Origin: a bacterium Scap17
Lineage (GTDB): Bacteria > Pseudomonadota > Gammaproteobacteria > Pseudomonadales > Halomonadaceae
Assembly: GCA_013376735.1 (NCBI GenBank)
Contig: VINJ01000001.1
Location: 1,426,001-1,490,000 of the forward strand
Direction: 5' to 3'
DNA length: 64,000 nucleotides
The notes beneath the pieces are model-generated. The model made no database searches, was not told the origin of the DNA, and was given only the letters and a program-made list of their open reading frames with translations. Position 1 is the first letter of the stretch, and the number at the start of each line of letters is the position of its first letter. This document shows positions 30,436 to 39,032 of this stretch, one piece after another. The translations under genes were made by a program, and so were the position numbers.

Positions 30436-31332
30436 ATGACTCTCAAACAGCTGAAGGCCTTCGTGGCCGTGGCGCGCACGTTGTCCTTCGCCGAGGCGGG
30501 CACGCTGGTACATCTCTCGCAGCCGGCCCTGTCGTTGGCGGTGAAGAATCTGGAGGAGTCGCTGGGGGGGCGCCTGTTTCAGCGCTCGACCCGACAGGTC
30601 AGCCTGACGCCGGAAGGGCGCGCCTTCTTCCCGCTGGCCAGGCGTCTGCTGTCGGACTGGGAACATGCCGAGGATGAGATGCGCCAGCGCTTCAGCCTCG
30701 GGCGCGGCCGCGTGGCCCTGGCCGCGATGCCGACCTTCGCCGGCAATCTGCTGCCCGGGGTGCTGGCCGATTTTCGCCGCCAATATCCGGAGATCACCAT
30801 CGAAGTGAATGACGTCATCGCCGAAGAGGTGGTCGAGCGGGTCACCGATGGTCGCGTCGAGCTGGGGATCTGCTTCGACCCCGGCGTACGCCAGGACCTG
30901 GTGTTCGAGCTGCTGTTCGAAGACCGCTATGTGGCGATCATTCCCCCCGGCCACGCCTTGCTGGCAGAGGCGCCGACCTCCATCGAGTGGTCACGGCTGC
31001 TCAAGGAAGACTTCATCACGCTGCAGCGGCCCTCGGGGGTGCGTCGCATGCTCGAGAAACGTCTTGAGGATGCGGGCATGGCGCTGCATGTCGCCTTCGA
31101 GACCCACCAGCTGGTCACCTGCGGGCGCATGGTGGCGGAGGGTCTGGGTGTCAGTGCGGTACCGGCGATGAGCGCGGCGCAGATGAGCGCGCTGGGCTGT
31201 CAGTGCCTGCCGCTGACAGGCCCCGAGGTTCAGCAGCGGGTCGGCGTGATCCGTCGCGGCCGTCATGAACTGTCGGTGGCGGTACAGGCGATGCTGGAGA
31301 CCCTGCGCGCGCGTTACCCAGCGGCGGATTGA
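30436..31332 (+). CDS. LysR-family transcriptional regulator, divergent from scoAB
   Basis: A 298-residue LysR-type regulator. The N-terminal winged helix-turn-helix (residues ~1-60) has the typical phrases FVAVARTLSFAEAG and LSQPALSLAVKNLEE. The C-terminal effector domain follows from about residue 90. Its divergent position makes scoAB the likely target, with a metabolite of acetoacetate or hydroxybutyrate metabolism as inducer; this is inference from position. It ends convergently with the AlkB-like gene. Confidence 0.92.
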   Translation: MTLKQLKAFVAVARTLSFAEAGTLVHLSQPALSLAVKNLEESLGGRLFQRSTRQVSLTPEGRAFFPLARRLLSDWEHAEDEMRQRFSLGRGRVALAAMPTFAGNLLPGVLADFRRQYPEITIEVNDVIAEEVVERVTDGRVELGICFDPGVRQDLVFELLFEDRYVAIIPPGHALLAEAPTSIEWSRLLKEDFITLQRPSGVRRMLEKRLEDAGMALHVAFETHQLVTCGRMVAEGLGVSAVPAMSAAQMSALGCQCLPLTGPEVQQRVGVIRRGRHELSVAVQAMLETLRARYPAAD

Positions 31333-31451
31333 GTCCGGGGCGCAGTGACACAGGGAGCGACAACAAAGAAGGCGTTAGCGCAGGAAGAGGGCAGCAAGAA
31401 GGCAAGAGGAGAGCGAGAAGAGAGAAAGCAGAATGCACAAGAAAGCCGACC

Positions 31452-32261
31452 TCACCGGGAGGGCGTCAGCAGCTGGCGATAGGTCAGGCTGATGCGCAGC
31501 CCGTCGAGCTTGCGCGGCGGCAGCGCATGATGGAGGCGATCCTGACAGCCACGGCCCATCACCAGCAGCGAGCCATGTGGCAGCCACAGATTGAACGCCG
31601 GCGTGTCGGCATAGGGACTGCGCGGATGGCCCTTGAAGCGCAGGGGGCGTTCTCGTCCCAATGAAATGGCGAGCACGATCGGGCGAGTGCCCAGCTCCGG
31701 CTCGTTGTCGCTGTGCCAGCCCATGCGGTCGGCGCCGTCGGCGTAGCGATTGGCCAGCAGGCTGTTGAAATGCTCCGGGATCACGGACTCGCTGCGCCCC
31801 AGATCATCGCGTTGCGGGCTGAGCTCATGGTTGATGGCATGACGTGAAAGCTCGCCCAGTTGCCAGGCGGTCATGTGCCAAGGATTGGGTTCGAACAGGC
31901 TGCCGGAGTAGCGATAGCGGGCGCCGACATCGCCCATCCACACCTGGCGGCGTGGAATCGGGTGTGTCTTGCCATGCACGCTCAGGCTGGGGCGCTGCCA
32001 GTCGAGATCGCCCTCCAGCGTGACGAGGGCCTGATCGGCCTGCAGCGGCGTCAGGGCGCGCGGCTTGAGATAGAGCGGGTGCAGAGGGTGGCGGTACCAG
32101 CCGTGCGCGAGGGCAAGCCAGTCCTCGGGCAGCTCGCGCGGGCGAGCTGCCAGGGCCGAGCCATCCGCCGCCGTCTGGTGCGCAGCTCCATCAGCCGCGG
32201 ACGTGGAATCAGAGGTCGAGAGGGCGGCGAAGAGATCATCGCCAGCAGAAGGAGTCGTCAT
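31452..32261 (-). CDS. AlkB-like 2-oxoglutarate/Fe(II) dioxygenase
   Basis: A protein of about 269 residues. Iron ligands are visible: HSD in MGWHSDNEPELG and a later His in DRLHHALPPRK. The 2-oxoglutarate-binding Arg is in RISLTYR. This fits AlkB-type DNA/RNA demethylases, which remove alkyl groups from 1-methyladenine or 3-methylcytosine. The first 60 residues are low-complexity. The ATG at 32261 (MTTPSAG) was chosen over an upstream TTG, and neither has a strong ribosome site. The PAP2 gene lies just upstream on the same strand. Confidence 0.88.
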   Translation of the reverse strand: MTTPSAGDDLFAALSTSDSTSAADGAAHQTAADGSALAARPRELPEDWLALAHGWYRHPLHPLYLKPRALTPLQADQALVTLEGDLDWQRPSLSVHGKTHPIPRRQVWMGDVGARYRYSGSLFEPNPWHMTAWQLGELSRHAINHELSPQRDDLGRSESVIPEHFNSLLANRYADGADRMGWHSDNEPELGTRPIVLAISLGRERPLRFKGHPRSPYADTPAFNLWLPHGSLLVMGRGCQDRLHHALPPRKLDGLRISLTYRQLLTPSR

Positions 32262-32346
32262 GCGGCGAGAGTGCCAGAGCCGCGTCAGGTTGGGCAAGTG
32301 GCTCTCGATTCGCGCCGACCCGGGGCTGACGCGAGCCTCACAAGCG

Positions 32347-32898
32347 TCAGGTCGTCAGCAATGTCTCGAAGGTCAGGATGGCCACCTCGGCAAGGCCCAG
32401 CCCCAGCAGCGCGCCGGCCAGCACATCACTGACGTAATGCAGACCGAGGATCACTCGGGAAAGCGCGATCAGCAGTGCCAGTGGCGTGACGAGAATGGCA
32501 ATCTCCGGCAGCTGCTGAGCGGTCAGGCTGGCGAAGAGGGCAGCATGCAGGGTGTGACCGCTGGGAAAGCTGTAGCGATCCAGCGGTGGCATGGTGCAGT
32601 TGATGGTATTGAAGGTGATGAACGGGCGTTCCCGACATAGTCGCGTCTTGAGTGCGCGGTAGAGCAGTGCCCCGGCGCCGGCCGCCAGGCCGAATTCCAG
32701 AAACAGCCAGCCGCCCATGGCATGGTGCAGCGGCAGGCTCAGCGTCAGCAGCGCCCACGCCGGCCAGTCGCCCAGCCGCGAGACGATACGAAACAGGGTG
32801 AGTATCGGCCGGAACAGCGCCAGGCGCGCGACCTGGCGGCACAGGCGCCACTCCAGAAGGTCCAGTCGCTCAAAGACGGGAAGGCTGCGATCGTGCAT
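32347..32898 (-). CDS. PAP2-family membrane phosphatase
   Basis: A 183-residue integral membrane phosphatase. The three catalytic motifs are visible: KTRLCRERP, SFPSGHT, and SRVILGLHYVSD with the catalytic histidine. Such enzymes dephosphorylate undecaprenyl pyrophosphate, phosphatidate or similar lipids with the active site facing the periplasm. The start overlaps the end of the upstream glycosyltransferase by 29 bp, so the two are translationally coupled and probably work in one lipid or glycolipid pathway. Confidence 0.92.
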   Translation of the reverse strand: MHDRSLPVFERLDLLEWRLCRQVARLALFRPILTLFRIVSRLGDWPAWALLTLSLPLHHAMGGWLFLEFGLAAGAGALLYRALKTRLCRERPFITFNTINCTMPPLDRYSFPSGHTLHAALFASLTAQQLPEIAILVTPLALLIALSRVILGLHYVSDVLAGALLGLGLAEVAILTFETLLTT

Positions 32899-34027
32899 CG
32901 GGCTTCTCCTCGGCGTGACGCAGGCAGGTCAGAAAGCCCTCGGCGATGCGGCTCCAGCCCAATGGTTCGACGCGCACGCGGGCGGCACGTCCCAGTCTGG
33001 CGATGCGGGCCGGCCGCTGGCAGGCCTCCACCGCCTGTTCGATGAAGCGCTCCGGCTGGCTGCAGGGCGCCAGCAGGCCCTGGTGATCGTCGCGGATCAC
33101 CTCGGCGGCCGCCGCGTAATCGAAGGCGATCACGGCCAGTCCGCTGGCCATGGCTTCCAGCACCACGTTGCCGAAGGTCTCCGACAGTGACGGGAAGACG
33201 AACAGGTCGGCGCTGGCGTAATGGGCGGCCAGCGCCTCGCCGGTCTGGAAGCCGGCGAAGATCGCCTCGGGCAGGCGCTGTTCCAGGCGCTCGCGCAGCG
33301 GACCGTCTCCCACCAGCACCAGGGCAAGGTCCGGTTGCACGGCCAGCATGGCCTCATAGGTACGGATCAGCAGGTCGATGTTCTTCTCGGCGGCCAGGCG
33401 CCCGACGTGCAGCGCGACGGGTTGCTGTGAGCTGACGCCCCATGACTTGCGCAATGCTTCGCTGCGATGACGGGGCGAGAAGCGCTCGCAATCCAGGCCG
33501 CGCCCCACCACCTGCACATGCTCGAAGCCTTGCTGCATCAGGCTGTCTGCCTGGGTGCGCGTCGGTACCAGCGTCATGTTGGCCGCATTGTGGAAGCGGC
33601 GCAGGCCGCGCCGCACCAGCGGGCGTAGCGCCTTGAGCCGGTAGTGGGTGCTGTATTGATCGAAATTGGTATGAAAGCCCGCGACCACCGGCAGGCCCAG
33701 ACGGCGGGCGACCATCAGTGCGCTGATGCCCAGCGGGCCTTCGGTGGCGATATAGACGACACAGGGGCGATGCTCGCGCCACATGCGCATCAGGCGCTGC
33801 GGCGCCGGCACGCCGACCTGCACGCTGTCATACCCTGGCAGGCGGAAGCCGCGTACCTGAAGCTCCTGCTGGACACGCGGCTCCAGGCTGCCATCTCGGG
33901 TGGCGGGACGAATGAGTTGGAGCTCACAGCCGTGCGCGATGAGTTGATCGCACAGATGACTCAAGGTATGAGCCACGCCATTGATCTCCGGATGCCAAGT
34001 TTCACTGACGAAGGCAATGCGCTCCAT
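32870..34027 (-). CDS. GT4-family glycosyltransferase
   Basis: A 385-residue GT-B glycosyltransferase. N-terminal VSETWHPEINGVAHTL and the later VGDGPLRERLE...FVFPSLSETFGNVVLEAMASG are typical of GT4 enzymes such as MgtA/SqdX-type sugar-lipid or alpha-mannosyl transferases. The EX7E-like motif lies in the last phrase. The ATG has GGGAG upstream. It overlaps the PAP2 phosphatase gene, and an acyltransferase gene lies two genes upstream, so a role in membrane glycolipid synthesis is plausible. Donor and acceptor are not known. Confidence 0.9.
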   Translation of the reverse strand: MERIAFVSETWHPEINGVAHTLSHLCDQLIAHGCELQLIRPATRDGSLEPRVQQELQVRGFRLPGYDSVQVGVPAPQRLMRMWREHRPCVVYIATEGPLGISALMVARRLGLPVVAGFHTNFDQYSTHYRLKALRPLVRRGLRRFHNAANMTLVPTRTQADSLMQQGFEHVQVVGRGLDCERFSPRHRSEALRKSWGVSSQQPVALHVGRLAAEKNIDLLIRTYEAMLAVQPDLALVLVGDGPLRERLEQRLPEAIFAGFQTGEALAAHYASADLFVFPSLSETFGNVVLEAMASGLAVIAFDYAAAAEVIRDDHQGLLAPCSQPERFIEQAVEACQRPARIARLGRAARVRVEPLGWSRIAEGFLTCLRHAEEKPDARSQPSRL

Positions 34028-34252
34028 GACGTCTCCCTAGATGACTATTGTGGTCATTATCGAGAGAGGGAGTGACGGCGGCATAACAAGCAGGTGACGA
34101 AGCGATGACACACCTTCAACCCCTCACAACTCAGAGGTATGAGGGTTGTCTCATGAATCGTCAAGCAAGGACGACAGCCACCGGCGCTATCGTCAACTGG
34201 CGGGGACTGGAGGTGGCGCCATGCCGGGCTGGCGCCGCGATGCAACGCAGCT

Positions 34253-35206
34253 TCAGCGCTTCTCGAGAATTTCGCGCGGGTCGATCGGCTTGCCCCCGTG
34301 GCGTACGTCGAACAGCAATTCATGCTGACCGTTGTTGCCGCGTGCGACGCGACAAAGCGGCGTGCCCGGAGTGACCTGCTGGCCCACCTTGACCAGAATC
34401 TCGCCGCACTGGGCCAGCACGCTCTGCAGGTTGCCGGAATGGTGCAGGATGACCACGTTGCCCAGTTGGCGCATGGCGTCGGCGAAGCGCACTTCGCCCC
34501 GCGCCGGCGCACTGGCGATGCCGCTGGCGGCGGTACGAATCTGCATGGGCGCCAGCTGGCCATTGCCGTTGGTGCCGAATTCACGTGTCACGCTGCCGGC
34601 GGCGGGCCAGCGCCACGACTGGCCCGGCTTCTGCAGCGGGCCGGGGTCCGGGCGGGCGACCAGGCTGCCACCGCTGGCGCGCGCGGCCGGGGCGCTGCGG
34701 CTCGGGCCACCGTTGAGCGGCACCGAGATCAGCATGCCGACGTCGAGATCATTGGGGTCCTTGCCGGGGTTGGCGGCCTGAATGCGCTGCGGGCTGGCGC
34801 CGAAATAGCGTCCGATCTTGGAGTAGGTATCGCCGGGGCGCAGCTGATAGCGATACGGGCCGCCGGAGGGCGCCCGCTCGCGCGCGGTGGGCACCAGGAT
34901 GCGCTGACCGACCTTGAGGTCACGAATCTTGACGCCCGGATTGAAGCGCGTGAGGCGCAGCAGGGGAATGTCGGCATCGCGAGCGATCTGCCCCAGGGTA
35001 TCGCCCTTCTGGATGGTGACCCACTGGCCGGCCGGCGAGCCGGAGTAGCTGCTGGTCGCGCAGCCGCTCAGCCACAGGCTGAGGCAGATCAGCGCCAGCC
35101 AGCGCAACGTGAGGCCGGCACGCTGCAGAAGTGGACGGTTTACGTCGGGTTCGGCCTGCGCTCGTGCCGTGAAGCCCGCGGCATCCAAGCCACATTCAGT
35201 GTTCAT
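34253..35206 (-). CDS. LysM lipoprotein with degenerate LytM (M23) domain, NlpD-like
   Basis: A protein of about 317 residues. A hydrophobic leader ends in the lipobox LSGC (around residue 48). Two LysM repeats follow (VTIQKGDTLGQIARDA... and YQLRPGDTYSKIGRYF...), then a Ser/Ala/Pro linker and a C-terminal M23/LytM fold. The zinc-binding histidines are missing: LLFDVRHGG stands where catalytic members have HLHFEVR, and no HxxxD is seen. It is therefore predicted to be inactive as a peptidase and, like NlpD/EnvC, to activate a cell-wall amidase. The ATG overlaps the end of the upstream acyltransferase gene, with AGGGA 9 nt before it. Confidence 0.85.
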   Translation of the reverse strand: MNTECGLDAAGFTARAQAEPDVNRPLLQRAGLTLRWLALICLSLWLSGCATSSYSGSPAGQWVTIQKGDTLGQIARDADIPLLRLTRFNPGVKIRDLKVGQRILVPTARERAPSGGPYRYQLRPGDTYSKIGRYFGASPQRIQAANPGKDPNDLDVGMLISVPLNGGPSRSAPAARASGGSLVARPDPGPLQKPGQSWRWPAAGSVTREFGTNGNGQLAPMQIRTAASGIASAPARGEVRFADAMRQLGNVVILHHSGNLQSVLAQCGEILVKVGQQVTPGTPLCRVARGNNGQHELLFDVRHGGKPIDPREILEKR

Positions 35207-36098
35207 CAATGTCATTCCCTGCACGTGACAGTCGGGCATCCTTGTCCTTCCAGACCTGATTGAGCCATTGCTGGAAGCGCTCGCGATAGGCGGCGTCCGC
35301 ATGATAGTTGCCGTCGAGCATCCAGGGCTCCAGGGGCCGCTGAGTGATGACGAGCGTGATGTTGCCCCCGTGACCGCACAGGAACTGCCAGAAACTGGCA
35401 TCGGCATGTCGGTAATCGAGAGTGGCATCCAGAATACCGGAAAGTCGATCGCCAAGCGTGTTGATCACCTGGGCACTGCCGCCGGCACGCGGCTTGAGCA
35501 GGTGCTGGAAAGGGCTCTGCTGCTGGTTGTGCTTGGCGGGCGTGAAGCGAGTGCCTTCCACGAAGTTGAAGATCGCCATCGGCGCCTGACGCGAGCGCTC
35601 GCACATGCGTCGTGTCGCTTCACGATCACGCTCGGCAAGCCGTGGGTTGCTGGCCAGTTTCTGCTGGCTGTAACGGCGCATGAACGGGAATTCCAATGCC
35701 CACCAGGCAAGGCCGATCACCGGTACCCAGATGAGCTCCTGCTTGAGGAAGAACTTGGGCATCGGCGTACGGCGGTGCAGGGCGTACTGGAGAACGAAGA
35801 TGTCAGTCCAGCTGCGATGATTGGCGATCACCAGCCACCAGCGACGCCGGGCAGCCCCATCGCGCAGCGATTGCGGCACTTGGATGTCCCAGCGCGGGCG
35901 CAGCACGTGGCGAATCCACAGGTTGTTGGTGCCGATCCAGCCCATGGCGAGACGGTTGAGCCCCTCCAGCATGTGCAACTGCAGGCGGCGCGATGGCGTG
36001 ATCAGCTTGAGTGCGGCCAGCAGATACAGCGGCAGCGCCCAGCACAGGGTATTGATGATCAGAAAGACAAGGCTGATGACACCTCTGATACTCGACAT
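35196..36098 (-). CDS. PlsC-like acyltransferase (YihG-type)
   Basis: A 300-residue membrane-bound acyltransferase. The HX4D catalytic motif is in NHRSWTD, followed later by the acceptor motif VEGTRFTP. An N-terminal hydrophobic segment anchors it to the inner membrane. Size and order match YihG/YihG-like lysophosphatidate acyltransferases. AAGGAG lies 6 nt before the chosen ATG, making the start firm; an ATG 15 bp upstream is inside that ribosome site. It overlaps the LysM lipoprotein gene by 11 bp. Confidence 0.9.
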   Translation of the reverse strand: MSSIRGVISLVFLIINTLCWALPLYLLAALKLITPSRRLQLHMLEGLNRLAMGWIGTNNLWIRHVLRPRWDIQVPQSLRDGAARRRWWLVIANHRSWTDIFVLQYALHRRTPMPKFFLKQELIWVPVIGLAWWALEFPFMRRYSQQKLASNPRLAERDREATRRMCERSRQAPMAIFNFVEGTRFTPAKHNQQQSPFQHLLKPRAGGSAQVINTLGDRLSGILDATLDYRHADASFWQFLCGHGGNITLVITQRPLEPWMLDGNYHADAAYRERFQQWLNQVWKDKDARLSRAGNDIDEH

Positions 36099-36371
36099 GC
36101 ATGACTCCTTCATCAGGTGGCGCCATCGTAATTCACCCAGGAGTGGATGCCCACCCCGCTTGCGTGAGGGGTGGCAACCCTGCGTTGCACGAAGCGAACG
36201 CCCCCCTCAGGTCGAATGGCGGGGCGCACGCAGCTGTGGTGAGATGCATCGCCGGTCGTGTGACTGGTCGGTGCAAGGGAGAGGTCGTGGCAGGGTTCAC
36301 GCTGAAGTCACGCCGGGCACCGTCAATCATCGCCGCCGCTTCGCGGCGATATCTCAGGGAGCGAGAGTGGC

Positions 36372-37661
36372 ATGTGGTTGCAGGGACTGTTGATCGGGCT
36401 GGCGCTGGCCGCCTTCGTGTTGATTGCCATCGAGGATGTGATCCATCTCAACAAGGCCAAGACGACCTTGTTGCTGGGCACCTTCAGCTGGTTGCTGCTG
36501 TTCATCTTCGGTCCCGCGGCCCTGGCGGTGGAGGATGTCCCCGAGGCCTTGAACGAGAACCTGCTCGAGATCGCCACCTTGTGGCTGTTTCTGATGGCTG
36601 CGATGACCTTCGTGGCCTTTCTCAATGCCAAGGGGCTGATCGCCAATCTGATCTACCGCCTGCTGCCCAAACGCATCGGGGAGCGCGGGCTGCTGTATCT
36701 GACGGGGCTCTTTGCCTTCGCCTTTTCATCGCTGGCCGACAACATCACCGCGACGCTGGTATCGCTGACCCTGGTGCTGTCGCTGGGCCTGGCGCCGAAG
36801 AAGACGCTGCGCTTTGCGGTGCTGGCGGTATTCGCCGTCAACTCCGGCGGCGTGGCGCTGATCACCGGGGATGTGACCACGCTGATGATCTTCCTGGCGG
36901 GCAAGGTGCGCATCAGCGAGCTGATGCTGCTGGCGCTGCCGTCCTTCCTCAGCGTTATGCTGCTGGCGACGCTACTGCTGCCCGGGCTGGGAGGTGAGGT
37001 GAATCTGGTGCGCGAGCCGCGCGAGACCCGGCGTCTTGATCGTCTGGTCGCCTGGCTGTTTCTGGCCACTATCCTGTCGACCCTCGGGCTCAACGTGCTG
37101 TTTGGCGTGCCGCCGCTGCTGACTTTCCTGTTCGGGATGTCGCTGATGTTCCTGCTTGGACATGTCGCTGAACGGCGCAGCGACAGCGAAGAGCGCCGTA
37201 TACTTGATTACATTCGTATTATCGAATTCGATACATTGCTATTCTTCCTCGGCATCCTGCTGATGGTCGGGGCGCTCAAGGAAGCTCGTCTGCTGGAAGG
37301 CCTGGCACAGCTCTATGCCTTGATGCCGGCGATGCAGGCCAATTATCTGGTCGGGCTGCTCTCGGCACTGGTGGACAACGTGCCGCTGACCGCCGCAGTG
37401 CTCAAGGCGGATGTCAGCATGAATGATGCAGAGTGGCTGGCGCTGACCTATGCCGCAGGCGTGGGTGGCTCGCTGCTGGTGATTGGCTCCGCCGCCGGGG
37501 TGATCGCGCTTTCCAAGGTGCGTGAGGTGAGTTTCATGAGTTATCTGCGCTTCTTCCCGGCATTGTTGCTGGCCTACAGCGTGGGCTATCTGGGGGCGTA
37601 CTGGCTGGGCGGGCAGATCACGAACACGCCAGTGACATTGGCGCTGTCGTCTCTGGGCTGA
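36372..37661 (+). CDS. nhaD: Na+/H+ antiporter, NhaD family
   Basis: A 429-residue membrane protein with about twelve hydrophobic segments. Recognisable phrases are ADNITATLVSLTLVLSLGL, NSGGVALITGDVTTLMIFLAGK and LSALVDNVPLTAAVLK, typical of NhaD/ArsB-superfamily antiporters. It exports Na+ or Li+ in exchange for protons and is common in halophilic gammaproteobacteria. It is transcribed alone. A small hairpin (ATCGCCGC-N6-GCGGCGAT, 36329-36350) lies just upstream of the ribosome site. Confidence 0.93.
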   Translation: MWLQGLLIGLALAAFVLIAIEDVIHLNKAKTTLLLGTFSWLLLFIFGPAALAVEDVPEALNENLLEIATLWLFLMAAMTFVAFLNAKGLIANLIYRLLPKRIGERGLLYLTGLFAFAFSSLADNITATLVSLTLVLSLGLAPKKTLRFAVLAVFAVNSGGVALITGDVTTLMIFLAGKVRISELMLLALPSFLSVMLLATLLLPGLGGEVNLVREPRETRRLDRLVAWLFLATILSTLGLNVLFGVPPLLTFLFGMSLMFLLGHVAERRSDSEERRILDYIRIIEFDTLLFFLGILLMVGALKEARLLEGLAQLYALMPAMQANYLVGLLSALVDNVPLTAAVLKADVSMNDAEWLALTYAAGVGGSLLVIGSAAGVIALSKVREVSFMSYLRFFPALLLAYSVGYLGAYWLGGQITNTPVTLALSSLG

Positions 37662-38133
37662 TGTTGGGTCGCTGGAGGGCGTTCACTACGGCCACAGCCG
37701 CTGCCGCAGTCGCTGCCACAGTGGCCGTCTGAGCTACTTTTGGACGCACTGCCGGATGCGCTATCGGGAGAGGAATTGGCGCTGTTCCTGGTCGGCTGAT
37801 CATTTTTTGATCAATCTGTCTGCGCTCGCCTGATCTCGATGGCGATACCCAGATGTACAGAGATTATTCACAGCTTTTTCCACAGCTTCTGTTGATAACC
37901 TGTCTGCGACGTTAGGTTTAGAGCCTCAGGCACAAGGCGCAGGCATGGCGGGGGGTAAGCGGCGAGTCATGCGGCGATGACACCATGGGGTGTTGCCATG
38001 AAGAGTGATGGCAGAAGGGGCGTGGAGGGTATGGCATGAAAGGGCATGCCATCTTCTGCACAGAAGAGCCCCCTGCGCATGCGTAGGGGGCTGAATGCGA
38101 CTCATCTCATTGCGCAGTGCTGCCAGCAGGCCA
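37662..38133. other. Intergenic region between convergent nhaD and unassigned gene
   Basis: 472 bp. An inverted repeat AGCCCCCTGCGCA/TGCGTAGGGGGCT (38067-38092) lies near the end of the minus-strand gene and probably terminates it. The rest, including a stretch around 37860-37900 with several TTATTCACAGC-like words, contains no supported gene. Confidence 0.4.
38067..38092 (-). terminator. Hairpin terminator of the unassigned gene
   Basis: Thirteen-bp stem with one G-T wobble, 42 bp beyond the stop codon. The T-tract is weak (CTCTTCTG). Confidence 0.6.
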
Positions 38134-38916
38134 TCACGCGCTGAGCTGGCACAGCGTATGTTCCGGCAGCAGTTGTTCTGCGGGACGCTGTTTTCCTTCT
38201 TGCTGAGTCGTCACCGGTGCCGTCGCCAGCAGGGCGATGCCACCCAGCACCACCATATGCTCGTCACCGTCCGCGAACACCATGCGCTGGGCGTGGGCCG
38301 GGTAGTAGTGATATTGCAGCTTGGGATTGATGGGCAGTACCGCATGATGACGCCCGGTCTGCGGTGCCATGCCGTAGGCCAGCATGCCCTCGCAGACCGC
38401 TTCCAGCGTTTCGCCAAGCTCTTCGGCATTGAAGCCGACATGGTGCAGGCGCGGCCCCATCACGGAGAGCCAGGCAGCCAGCGGGTTGGCCTCGAGCAGG
38501 CGCTCGAAGGTCGGCCAGTCCGGCATGTCCCACGGACGGCAGGGCGCGAGCAGGTTCTGACCCTTGCAGTCATCACGATGACTCTGCCTGATCAGGCGCT
38601 TGAGCAGGTCGCGATGCATCGGCGGCAGGCTGTTGGCCTGCAGTTCCGCCAGCATGACGGCAGCGCCACCATCCGGGGGAAGCAGCAGATCGACCAGCAG
38701 GCCGCGGTCGGCCATGGCGTACTGTTTCACGCGGCGATAGCCCTGGTGATACAGACTGGGCAACAGCTTCTCGCTTCTGAAGGGCCCCTGGTTCAGCGTC
38801 AGGAACATCAGATATTCAGGGTTGATGCTGTCTGGCCAGATATCCAGCGCCCCGATGTCGGGATGGCGGTGGACGAAGTCCAGCCATAGCTGCTGTTGGA
38901 ATTCCTTGCGTTGCAT
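38134..38916 (-). CDS. Conserved hypothetical protein, function unknown
   Basis: A 260-residue soluble protein with a good start (AAGGAGG 5 nt before the ATG). It contains His/Asp-rich phrases such as LHHVGFNAEELGE and YHYYPAHAQRMVF, which could be metal ligands. I considered DUF1338 or a vicinal-oxygen-chelate fold but cannot support either. No signal peptide or membrane segment is visible. The divergent neighbour is a DMT-type exporter. Confidence 0.7.
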   Translation of the reverse strand: MQRKEFQQQLWLDFVHRHPDIGALDIWPDSINPEYLMFLTLNQGPFRSEKLLPSLYHQGYRRVKQYAMADRGLLVDLLLPPDGGAAVMLAELQANSLPPMHRDLLKRLIRQSHRDDCKGQNLLAPCRPWDMPDWPTFERLLEANPLAAWLSVMGPRLHHVGFNAEELGETLEAVCEGMLAYGMAPQTGRHHAVLPINPKLQYHYYPAHAQRMVFADGDEHMVVLGGIALLATAPVTTQQEGKQRPAEQLLPEHTLCQLSA

Positions 38917-39032
38917 GATGCCTCCTTGAACGGCCCCTATGACCTCAGTGCTGGAGCGATTATAGGTAGTCGTGCAAAGGGTCATTCAACGCCATTATCC
39001 GTTTTTTCGCGTTTCTTGATCGGAGAGTAAAA

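Noticed and set aside
37860-37900. DnaA-box-like words suggesting an origin
   Set aside because: Only one or two TTATTCACA-like words occur, with no AT-rich unwinding element and no dnaA or gidA genes nearby.
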